Shown here piece after piece: positions 11,719 through 23,300 of a stretch of 64,000 nucleotides of DNA. Location of the stretch: the NCBI RefSeq assembly GCF_001625215.2, contig NC_030386.2, forward strand, positions 35,777,296 to 35,841,295. Direction: 5' to 3'. A program made the translations under genes and the position numbers. Each line of letters begins with the position of its first letter. Positions within the stretch are counted from its first letter, which is position 1. Below the pieces are notes generated by a model. That model saw nothing but the letters and a program-made list of their open reading frames with translations. It was not told where the DNA came from and searched no databases. The DNA is from Daucus carota subsp. sativus (taxonomy: Eukaryota > Streptophyta > Magnoliopsida > Apiales > Apiaceae).

Positions 11719-12595
11719 GGGGTATTTATGAAATATACTGCTTTTTAGCATTTTATTTGCAATATTACTGTATCCCTGCAAATGTTGCAAATATACCGTT
11801 ATCTTCAAACAACAGTCTCAAAACTTGCATATCTACGGTTTGTACAGGTTTCTTTCTTTTTCTTTCCTTCTCTCCCCGCTTTCTCTTTCTTTCGCTTCAT
11901 CTCTCTCCTCAATTTCTCTCGATTTCTCTCCATCTTTCAACACACTGCCCACCACCAGATCCGCCGCATACCATCAGATCTGTCGCACATCAACACGTTG
12001 CACACCATTAGCTCCGCCGCCGTCTCCGGTGACTCCGACGAAGTTTCCATCTCCACTCAATCCCTAACCCTAACCCCTCCTTCTCCTTCCCCTCCCATAT
12101 CCCCATCAAATCCGTCGCCGTCTCTGGCAGCTCCGACGACGCCAGATTCCCTTGACCACGGCAGCGCGATCGCCGGAGAGAAATAATGTCACGAAGACCA
12201 GAACAGGAGATAAATATTCGAGTTGCTTTTGACTTTTGAGTTGATTTTTTTAATATTTAAGTTGTTTTTGTTGATTTTTTGGTTGCAATAGTTGTTGATT
12301 TTGCTTTTGTGGTTGTTTTTATGTTATTGTTATCGGCCCCGCAGGGGCATTCGGTTTTAGCCATTTGCAACTAGTTGCAACTTATTATGCAGCTAAACGT
12401 AATTTTCAAAAGATTTTCTTAAAGTTGCATTTGTGGTTGCATATAAGGTTACTAATAGTTGCATGTATGGTTGCAGATGCAACCACCGTATTTTTGCAAT
12501 TTTTTTTTGAAAGATGTATTTTCGCAATTTGTTTAGAAAAATGACAGTATTTTTGCACAAAATCTTTTTGATATGGGTATAAATGAAAAAAGCCC
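11719..12595. mobile_element. Pack-MULE candidate carrying GC-rich gene-like DNA
   Basis: A perfect 9-bp direct repeat ATAATTTTT flanks the element (11710-11718 and 12596-12604), as expected for Mutator-like elements. The ends start GGGGTATTTATG and, on the other strand, GGGCTTTTTTCATTTATACC. The inverted similarity, rich in TTGCAAAAATAC-type text, runs about 100 bp inward. The interior (about 11830-12190) is CT-rich, then unusually GC-rich for this window. It has an open frame (11782-12186, 134 aa) rich in Ser and Pro, as if a 5' UTR and first exon of a host gene had been captured. I do not recognise the source gene. Confidence 0.6.
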
Positions 12596-12604
12596 ATAAT
12601 TTTT

Positions 12605-13597
12605 TTGATAAAAGTAGATAATCAAAATTTTGATTTACAAAAAACATTCAAAAATAATAATTTTTACTATGCGATCGATCCACATAAAGAAGTGTGCCAA
12701 AAATCAAAATATCAAATAAAAAAATAATGGGAGTAGAAAATATTCAAGAAGGATGATCAGAACCATAAGTGATTGTGTAAAATTTATTACATGTGTAACA
12801 CATTGTGATTCTATCATATCTTGACTATATTTCAAAATAGTATATTATTAATATATTATAATTAATATATTATATTGTTATAACTAAAATATATAAATTT
12901 AATATAGTAGTATACGATGTGAAATTTTATTACAGATTTATTAAAGACGTTGAGAGTTTCGATAAATATATAAACTATAAAAATAAAATTTTAATATTGG
13001 AGTTGAGTTTTCCAAAAATATTCTTTATAATTTTTTATTTATAATACATATTAATATTTTTGAACTAACGATCCTACGTGGTTGAGATGTTTTTAAGCAT
13101 TTCAAGTTGCTGACCTGAAACTTGAAATTTAATGATTTAAACTAAATATATTAATGTTATTTTTTAATTATCGCATGATATTGTTTTGAAAGTAATATCA
13201 TAGATCCATACAATCTATCTATGATATAGTATATTATATAAATATATTTTTATTATTATTATTATTTTAAAACTAAAATATTAATAATTTTATTGGTCGA
13301 TCTAATTTTATCAACCACTCAGTATTATTTTACAGTTCTCTTTAATACACAACAATGAACATGTTCTAATATCTTTATATTATCAGTTAAGTCAAACATT
13401 TAAAAATCCGATCTCGATTTATATTTAGTTAAATTTAAAATAAAAATAATAAAATTAAAAATATTATAAATTTCCGTACACAACGTGTTATAAGCTGCTC
13501 CGCGTAAACAATAGTCGGAGGTTAAATTTTATTAAAAAACGCTTTGTTCTCGTAGTAAAATAGGAAGATCAGTAGACAGCACGCAAATCAAGAAAGT
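12605..13597. other. AT-rich spacer upstream of NERD gene
   Basis: Very AT-rich with no exon seen. The last 100 bp before the ATG must contain the 5' UTR of the gene at 13598. Confidence 0.5.
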
Positions 13598-16500
13598 ATG
13601 TGGGTGGAGCTTCTATGTGGTCTAGTAATATACAAGATCATTACTCGTTTCTTCTCCGAAGACGATGATGATATTGCTGTCGGATCCTCCGACTCAACCG
13701 CCCTCTTCACTGTCGCCGACAGGTTTCTTATTATTTCAGATCAAAGATAGTATCGTTTTGCACTTATTCAGCTGATTGATTATTTTTTGTGCGAATTTTA
13801 TTTTGAATTTCTGAGTTTTCATGAATGGGCACCACGTGTTTGTTGAATTGTCTGTTTAAGTTTTTGTTCTGTATGTGTTAAATGAAAGTTTTTGGTTTGG
13901 TTATTGAATTTAGGCTTGAGAAGCTATATGGGGGGAAGGCTTATGTTGGCCTTAGAATTCCTGATGCCGATACGGGTACTCAGAAGAATGTCGATATAGT
14001 TCTTGTTACTAAGAGGTGATTGGATTTTGGATTGTAGTTTAATGTCTGAATTGGAAAATGTGGAATGTTTGTCGGGTTTTTACCTATGTGTGTAATTTGC
14101 AGGGAGGCGGTTGTGGTTTCGGTTAAGAGATTTGGAGGGTTTGTTTCTATTAATGCGGATGGGAGTTGGGTTTGTGTTGGTGGGAGTAAGCACAAAGAGG
14201 AACGTCATCCTGACCCTGTAAGTAATGGTTTGTTTATTGTCATCTTTATCTAGCAAATTAGATGTGTTGACCCTGCTATTAATGTTCCAGATAGCAGAGA
14301 CAAAACAACAGATTGCAATTCTTGAATCATATCTTGAACAAAGAGGAGTTTCTGTTCCAGAAGGTTACTTCTCTTGCAGGGTTGTGTGTCCCAACCCGAA
14401 ATTCAGGTAGATAACAGCTATATCTTGTTCCTTAAAGCAATTCTTGGCTCTAATTGCTGTTGTAAACTTGCATTAGTCCTTTATAGTTTAATTGTTATTA
14501 CGTTTATAAATTGAAGGTTGGAGTATTTTTTGACAAGCTTTAGAGTTAAGACATCTGAAAAATGTATCTTTTAGATTGTATTAGGTTAAAAATACTCACA
14601 TACATACATGAGCACTAGGAACTAATAATTAGAATTAAAACGGCACCTTTTCTCCGGCTTCCTCCTCTATTCTATGCAGTGTTCAAACGTTCCTGCAAGA
14701 TGGATAAATCCTTCCAACTAATCCATGATTAGGACTTCTGCTGATCTGATTTCTGCGTAGACTATTCATAATTAAAATAAAAGCTAAACCAAAACAATAT
14801 GCTGTTTAGTAAGATTTGTTTATGCTAAATAGTCATAAGAGCTTTTACTTTGAAATTATATATATGGATGTATTGAATTGATCAAATAGTTATTCCTAAA
14901 TACATGTCCATTTTAACTTTATATTGGTCAAATTGACTATAGTTTGACTGAATTTTTGCGTATTATATAATTGGAAAAAATATATAAAAAATTATATCAT
15001 CGAAAAGTACATCTGGCCTATTTTAAAATTAAACTTTCGGTTTCCTAAAATAATAAATGAATATATTTAATATCTAGTCAAAAATTGTTCAATTTGACTT
15101 TTAATTATTAAGTTCACTAATAGTTTTTTTTTAATTATTAAATTAATAGAATTTATCTAATTTGTGATCTGATTAATCCTTCTGGTTAGTCTGACCTAAC
15201 CGACTGAATTTCAAATTCTAGAACATTGATATTCGGGCAGTACATCTAAGAAGTAAGAAGCATTTGCTTTTAAACGGCTGTATCTAACCATGTTTGTTAC
15301 TTTGACGGGCCAGCTTAAGCTGTTCCAATAGAAGTTAAGGGTATCACAATTATCTTGAACAGGTCTGTAAAATCCTTGTTCAATCAATTTAATTATGTGT
15401 TTTAGTGGGTGTAATTGGCGAGCCTATTTATGTACTCTAAAGTCTATACTCTAGCTGTAAACTCAAATTTCAGAACCTATTTAATAATGATGGGTACAGA
15501 TCCGACTTTTCAGGCATTCTTCTGGTTATGTCATATTTTTCAAGTACAAAAAACACTAATTTTCTTGATCTGGGTAAGATTCTGTGGACTGAGTCGCTAA
15601 CTGTACTCTGTTGTCAATATTCGCAGGCTCTGTACTTTCTTTCTTCCCTGTAGAGGTAATAGAGGTAGGGCTGTCAAAATTATTCGAAAAATCCGATATC
15701 CGTTCGAAATATCTGTATTCGTATCCGGAAAAAAACGGATATTATCCGTATCCGACGTCAACCGGATATTATCCGTATTTGAATCCAAGTATTTAGGATA
15801 CGGATACGGATATAGGCACATTCGAATCCGTAAATATCCGAATCCGAAAAATAAATAAATAAATAAATATTATGTATAATATAATATTTTATTTGGTTTA
15901 AAATATATTTATAATAATATTTATATTATAAACTAAACTAAGCATATGCATATTTTATTATATTTAATATTCAAAAATATAACACTTCACTAAATAAAGC
16001 TGTAAAGATGAAAATGGAAAAGTAAAGACTACGGACCCCAAGAGTCCAAAAAGACCAAAACCCTTGTCCATCGATCTGTCTTCAACAATCGCAAAAGCCT
16101 CCACTTCGCCGCCGTGAACATAAAAACTTATTGCCGCCGTGAACCCACTTCGACAAGCTCGAAATCTCATCCTACCTCATCCTACCTCATGAGCCACGCC
16201 TTACTCCTCGATTCTTATTAACGAAAAAGGTTAGTTTGTCGATCTGAATTTCAATTTCTTTATGTAACTAGTTAATTAGGGTATGTGATATCACTAATTT
16301 AAACTGTGAATTGATATCTTCAAAGCCTTTTAAGATTCCATCACACACTTTGCTTACAAATTTCCTCATTGTTTACTAATGGTTCACAGAATCAGTATCT
16401 AACCACCGATGCCTATTGTCATATAACACACTAACATAATGTATTTCTCATCTCAGTCTTATCATCTGCACTACAAAGGCCTTTTTTTGGAGAGCCGGAG

Positions 16501-18762
16501 GCTGGACCATGGAGCCGTGAATTTCATAAAATTTTTGCAATTTTTGAAAAATGGGTTCGGATTCGGATATTATCTGTATCCGGATAATATCCGCCGGACT
16601 CGGATACAGATATTTTTTTCCCGGATAGTTCCGGATTCGGATACGAATTCGGATACGGTTTTAAGTTCCCGGATTCGGATTCGGATATAGCTGTATCCGT
16701 ATCCTAAATATCCGTTTGATAGCCCTAAATAGAGGCATGGTTTATGTCATAAATTTAAGAGTTAGATGTTTTTTCCCTTTTATAGAAGGGTATGCAGACT
16801 TACATTGCGTAAACTAGGACGCTTACTTTCACTTGTGGAATGAGTGATTGTCTGCCAGATCTGTTTTTTGGGCTGAGAGTGTCATTAATTTAGTAGAATC
16901 ATGTACCGTAAATACCATAAGCTCTGTTGAAGCTGGTTCTCCAAAGAGATGGTTGCTCTCCTCCCATTCATCCTTAACCTTAGGCTGGCATATAACACAG
17001 TTGCTCTCTTTTGCTCAACATATATGAGAATCATTTGTATGTATAATATGTATTTTTGCCCAAATATTCAGTAACACATCACTATTATACTTGCTTTAGC
17101 TGTTGTTAGTAGTTACTGTATAATTTAATTCGTTAATATAAGGCTAGTCACCTGTGTACGTACTTCCCTCTCATGCAGTACCCTTCTATCGAATTTCCCG
17201 CCAGAGGTCATCACATATGAGCAGTGGATACAAATGAAAAAGGAGTCAAAGAGCATGTTTTCTGGATGGATGAAGGGTGCCTTCAATGGTGGGAAAAAAG
17301 AAATACAGGAGCAACTGCAGCAGAAGCTCAATTTCATCCTCAGTACGGCTCCTATGTGGGACAGGTCTGTTCCTTCTTATATGTTGTTTGTATTACTAGA
17401 GGTGTGTTCAACCTTTTGATGTTTCTTACTAGATTTTTCAGCATTAAAATTTTAGAGGTACTATGCCAAGGAGAGGCTAACAATCATTTAAAGTTTTCGT
17501 ATGTTATTTTCATTCTTTAGGCTTAACATTAGGAGGGTAATACGAACGACCATGGTGGGGTTTCCTGTAACTTTCTTTGCCTGAATGGTTGTGGAGTTTT
17601 ATTTACAGTTGAATATATCTGGGAATTCCTTTGTTACATATGATGCTCTTTTTGGGTAATTTTGATACTATGAAAACTAGGGACTGCTCTAATAATATTA
17701 CTGAGAGTTATGCTGTGAAAAAGCTAGAAGTTTTGATGGTCAGGGTATCATGTACTTTTGTAGGTTGGAGCTCAAAGGGAAATATTTCCTGGGAGAATTT
17801 CTTGACTTTAAAGGAAAGCAGGAGGATATCCAGGCCCTGAGAAATATCAAGAGATCTAAAGTTAATCGTTTGATTGTCCAAAAGACCAGCATGTTTGGTC
17901 TTGGTAAGTACTTTAAATGTTCAGATTAACCAATGTTCATGTCTTTGACATTTGTAAGATGTTGAGATTGGCTCTAAAATTAAGCAAGAGGACTGGTTGT
18001 TGGAGTTAAGAGTAAGAAATATTCATTTTCCTTTGGTACTAAGTTTATTATGATAGTTTAGTTGAAACCAACAAAGAATAAGTGCCTTTCCAAGTATATT
18101 ATTGATCTACAGATTAATTAACGGTGTTCTGATATGTTTTTTGGGCGAACAAATTTACGCGCTCTTTACAACTGGCAGAACTTTTCAGGCTATCGGTGGA
18201 ACTCTGTACGAGGGCTGATGTTGCCGGTGTTAACAGACTTTTATGAATAAGAAAAGCCTAGTGTGACCAGTCCGACCCGGATTACCCCTCAGTGCTACCA
18301 ACTAGACACTATTACTAAATGACAGGGTGATTACTGTTATAAAGCGATCAGTGCCATTCCTTATAATTAAGTTTGTGTTGTTTCATTATTCGAGAAATCA
18401 CTAAATGAAGTAATTCTGTGGTGTTCCTGGTCCATTATATTTTTGCTTCACCCAAAAATGATTTGTTGATTGCTTAACCTCTGAAGTTTTTTCAAAATCT
18501 GGATTATGTGCATGTAGTTCCTCATTTAATTTACTTATAGTGAAATATAATCAAACTTATGTGTTGTCAACTAATTGCAGCTCATTCGACGCTTCAAGTC
18601 CTCTATTCTCCCCGAGACTATCGAACAGAGGGAGCATCGGGTTCTGATTGGAAAGAAGCAACAGTTAGGTCAAGTACTGAGGTATTATTTCAGCCTCAAA
18701 ATTCATCAAAAGTTCGAAAAATCAAACTATCTTCAATCATTTCCATGTCTTTGAGTGCCTGA
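13598..18762 (+). CDS. NERD (nuclease-related domain) protein, seven exons
   Basis: Exons are 13598-13722, 13914-14015, 14103-14217, 14291-14406, 17179-17364, 17764-17903 and 18581-18762; every junction is GT-AG and phases agree, giving 321 aa. The N-terminus MWVELLCGLVIYKIITRFF looks like a membrane anchor and is followed by an acidic DDDD patch. Residues about 45-125 fit the NERD fold: GGKAYVGLRIPD, an Asp before two hydrophobics in VDIVLVTKR, then VVVSVKRFGG (position of the E-x-K strand of restriction-like nucleases) and SYLEQRGV. Nuclease activity is not shown by sequence alone; the usual EVK-type triad looks altered to SVK. The C-terminal half (YEQWIQMKKES, FFLGEFLDFKGK-like) is plant-specific to my eye. 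Intron 4 is 2.8 kb and hosts a hAT element. Confidence 0.82.
15658..16735. mobile_element. Non-autonomous hAT element in intron 4 of the NERD gene
   Basis: The body is 15666-16727 (1,062 bp). It is flanked by a perfect 8-bp duplication AATAGAGG (15658-15665 and 16728-16735), the hAT signature. The ends are inverted: TAGGGCTGTCAAA on the left and TAGGGCTATCAAA on the right, read inward. About 180 bp at each end is packed with inverted copies of ATCCGTATCCG and CGGATTCGGATA, the kind of subterminal array hAT transposases bind. No transposase frame is seen. The middle (about 16000-16200) is less AT-rich and may be captured DNA. Confidence 0.85.
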
Positions 18763-20356
18763 AATTCAGCTGAGCTATGTCGTTTGATCTCGCAGAATGT
18801 AATTAGTAGTCTATTATTGCATTTTCTATTAAATTTTCAGGCATACGCTGCCTTATAAACTGTTTGTATATGTATATGGTTGGGTTGGTGTTTAAGATGA
18901 GCTTGTAATGATACAATCCCTTTAAGGTAAAAAAAATTTCATTTCATTTTTATGTTTCTAGCAGTGATTTTTATTTCTGAATAGTGTTATTCATTTCCCT
19001 TTTCCGCTGTAAATGCTTGAAAAATGTTGCCTGGCTTATGTATGTCTGGTTGTATAAGTAGATGAGATCTGGACAGCAGGTAGTTGTCATCATTGAACAA
19101 TGCTCGCTGACATTTCAGCTGTGAGTTCTGGATGAGAAATGACCAAGTCCCTATCCATGGCTATTGGCTAGTACCATAAGGTCCAGAATAGAACTTCTTC
19201 GTTTTTTTAAAGCCCGTCTTGATTTTTGATACACATTTTTTGATAGTTTGTTCTGATTATAGGAATTATTTTTTTCTTTTGTAAAATTTTCTGCTATGTT
19301 GAGATAAACAATTTTTGAGATCCTCCTTATATCTTACTACTTAACTTAGAGAAATTAGTGATATGAAAAGTCCAATAATATTTTACATCATAACTTATGT
19401 TTACATATATAATTTCTAAAATACTTACACCAATCACCTGTTACTGTTTAAAATTAAGTTTAGAGAAATCAATCACAACACCACATAAAAAGTTCAATAG
19501 AAATTGTTTTGCAGCATAATGGATGTCATGCCAACATAAATAGTATCTGAAATCCTTACTCCAACCATCCTTACATGTTCCTCCTTAAATTTGAGAAATC
19601 AACCAAGAAAAACACATATTACACCATTCGATTAAAACAACTTTTTGATTTCTCAAATTTTAAATAACTATTCATTCCATCACATAATTTATGTTCCATT
19701 TATTTTTATATCTTAAAATAATAATTTATTTGATCTTTAACTTTTTTTAAAAAAATATTAAAGATATAATATACAAGCATGTATTTCTTTTACGAGAAAT
19801 ACTAGAGATCTCCAAAAAAATAAAAACAAAAATTTTCAAAAAAAAAAAATGATATGTCAAGTTGTTACTAGTTACTCACATGATATAAAGTCCCTTTTAT
19901 GCACATCAATTTAAATTGTTATCCTCTGCACATTATAATATGTGATAAAGTCAAATGAGACGAAAATTATGATAGTAAAGTGATTTTATTATATGTGGAT
20001 AACCAATTCAAGCAACTCCTTCAAAAACGCTACAAGACCCAATTGTTCATAATATTTTGGTGTCCACCAATAAACTGTCGAGTTCTTAAAAAACTTGAAT
20101 TTAAATTTTTTTAAAGATTTTGAAAATGCTCCACGAGCCCAATTGTTTATAATATTTTTGTTTATAATATCTCAAAGACTCCACTGAGTCGGCTCCTGAA
20201 AATTTTGAATTGCATTTAGTAAAAGATTACAAGGTACAAAAACTAGGTCACAAGTGAAGCAGCTGCAGTAACGCAAATATGGCTGTACACTTGATTGCAA
20301 TAAAGTTAAAGTCGTAACCTGGCTCTCGAGAGAACCCCACTACAATCAATACTGCC
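18763..20356. other. Spacer between convergent NERD and PEPCK-like genes
   Basis: This contains the 3' UTRs of both genes. I see no further exon, RNA gene or clear transposon. Confidence 0.5.
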
Positions 20357-23300
20357 TTAAAACGAGAATTCCTTTGGCAGTTCTTGAAAGTTATTTGATA
20401 AGAAGCTCTTATACCTCCTTTTCAGATCTCCACCTATATGATGTTAACATGTGATGCAGTTGTTTATTTGTTTAAAATGGAAAGCATTCAGCTATAATAG
20501 GACACATAATAGGTGACTTACCTTTCAGTTTACTTGGCCAGATATTCTCTTGTAGCGCAGACTGAACCAAATCGACAAGATTCATGCCTACATAGAAATT
20601 TTCGCAAGCATGAAGTTGGCTTAATTGAGCATTATGACAAGTAAAACAGTGATGAAGTTATTTAATAAAACCAGAAATATTGTCTTAAAACACTAGAGAA
20701 AGCAATTTAAGTGTTTTAGGATACAAAAAGAACACGCATTTCATTGCACGAGTTGGCAAAAATTATTAGCATAGTGCATATATACATATATGGGTCTTGG
20801 TCCCTGGCAGTTAATTGCCAGAACCTCTTAACAAGCTTATAGATTTTGGGTCGTTAGATGAATATCTAGCGGCTAGGGTTATAACAAAATTTTAATACGT
20901 CTAACGCTTTTTAACCGCAGAACAGAGAAAATGACCCCGTCCAGCGGTGGATGTGTTAAAAAAAATGTTATAATCCTGGCCGTTGGATTATCATCCAACG
21001 GCCCAAAATCTATAAGCCAGTTAACAGGTCCCTGGCACCCTATACATATATAGCGAGGGCTTATCTTCTTCACTCAAGGGATGTCAATCAGCCACAGCTT
21101 TTGTCTGCAATGTCTGGCTTCATGTTGTAAATTATGTTTGCATAATGATTAAGAAGCATGATATAGGCAGATACCTTCTGTTGAGGTTGCAAATATTAAG
21201 CATGATCGAGCAACAAGCCAGACACTAAAGCACAATGTTATGTAATAAGAAGCTTCAGAAAAGAAACACCAGAGAAAAAGGGATACTAGCATGTTAAATG
21301 AGTCAAAAATATATATTGGCAGAACTAAGGAAGTAGGGGAAGGTACAATCTCAGTTCTGCTACGTATTTGGCTCCTTGCAAATTGTTTCAGCAGATACTG
21401 AAAAACGATAAAGAGAACTTGAAATTTTAATCCAACTTGATTAAGATGAGACAAACATTACTTCTTAGGTGAACTGAAAAACATAAGTCAGCTGGAATAG
21501 TGGTCCACGCCACAACCTTTTGAGGAGAAGGAGATGGCAGGGGGGAAAGGACAGTTGTATTAACTACAAGCCTTGCCCGTGGATTTGAACAGGTAAGCTT
21601 ATGAGGAGAGCAACTAATAAATCTTCCCAGAGGACCAAACACAACTTTTTTGAACTTTGCTTACCTGTTTTTAACGTTTGTCCTTCATTCAAATTAATCA
21701 AGAAAGATGAAATTTGGTTCTCTTGTAACTGCAAAATAAAAATACAGTCAAACACAACTACACAAGTGTGTAGCTTAGGAGAGTATAACATCAGTATACT
21801 GTTTATACCTTTGACAGAAGACCTTTTGCAAGCTGTAAAGGATCAACAGAAATGTTTTTACTATATGCAGGTGTGAACTTCCCATTCTGATGCCCTACAA
21901 GAAAGTGGTAAGCTGCTTGGCCAGGTGTAAGCTTTGCAATGGATGGAATCATTCCTGAACTAATTTAACATGAAAAAGAACAGAGGACTTTCTGGTTAAC
22001 AGCCATTCAAAATTTAATGCAGTGGCCAAGATGAATGATGAATAAACATAAAATATCATTAAAATGTAACTTGCGTAGCATGAAAAACAAATAAATAGAT
22101 GTAAAAAAAAATAAAGAGCATAAAATAGAGAGATAAAGGCCTTGTTTGGCAATTAGCATTTAGCGGATTGATTTAGCTGTTTAGACTAGCTGATTGAAAT
22201 AGCTATTTTATTTGAAACTGTTTGGTAAATACTGTTTAATTAGTTCTTTTGTATTTTTAGTAGACACGTAGCAAAACTCTAATCGACAAACCTCGTCCAA
22301 GTAGCTTTTCCGAAATTAGTTTTTGAGTCCAAACCACTATTTCAATCCGCTAACTACTAAACACCAATATTAGATGATTCACATGGTCAAACCTCTAACT
22401 TTCATTTTCAAAAAAAAAAAAAAAAAACCTCTAACTTTCAAACAAGGCTAAAAAGAACTAGAGGAAGAAGAGCTAAAAATTGAGTTATTCCTTTCTCTAA
22501 ACTTTAACTTCCAAACAAGGCCAAAAAGAATTGGAGGAAGAAGAGATAAACATTGAGTTATTGACAAAGGTCACGTGGGCTGATCCAAGGTTGAAGGTTA
22601 TCTATCGAACTAAAGGAAGAAGAGCTAAAAATTGAGTTATTCCTTTCTCTAAACTTTAACTTCCAAACAAGGCCAAAAAGAATTGGAGGAAGAAGAGATA
22701 AACATTGAGTTATTGACAAAGGTCACGTGGGCTGATCCAAGGTTGAAGGTTATCTATCTGATATATGGCAATATTATCTTTACCTAAACAAAATATGTTC
22801 ACATTAGTGATATAGATTGCCATAACAGTGTCATGTTGCTGCTTTAACTATAGCCAAGTAAAGACTGAATAAGGCCATGTAAAGGAGCAGTCACTAAAAA
22901 TTTGGATTTCTGAAAGTGATGCAAGTATATAATACATTACAAAAAACAGAGTAAAATATTTTTAGGTTTCACTAGTTCATACAGATTACAGTTTTAAGTC
23001 ACATATGATGCTTGATATCTTAGACTTCGGTTTCTATTTTCGTTTAATATGCCCTAACTAGTCGAAAGAAGGTAGTAGCATAACTGGACTATAAATGTAA
23101 GTACCTTCTTAACACACTACACAGGAAGTATCCAACACCTTTCTATAATTCCATATGCAGCACACAATCAAGTATTTTCCTTGAATAAATATAGGGGGTA
23201 TATTAATTCTCACTTTTTATCTTTTCAAGCACGTTTGCATTACTGCAAAATAAGCACGTCATCTTCAATAAGTTTTCTGATTTGGTCGTCAAATACATCA

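Noticed and set aside
21427-21642. Minus-strand frame with a Pro/Ser-rich stretch as a possible exon of the PEPCK-like gene
   Set aside because: Joining exon 8 (ends 21665) to the exon at 20587 keeps phase and continues the PEPCK-like C-terminus; this frame lies inside the intron.
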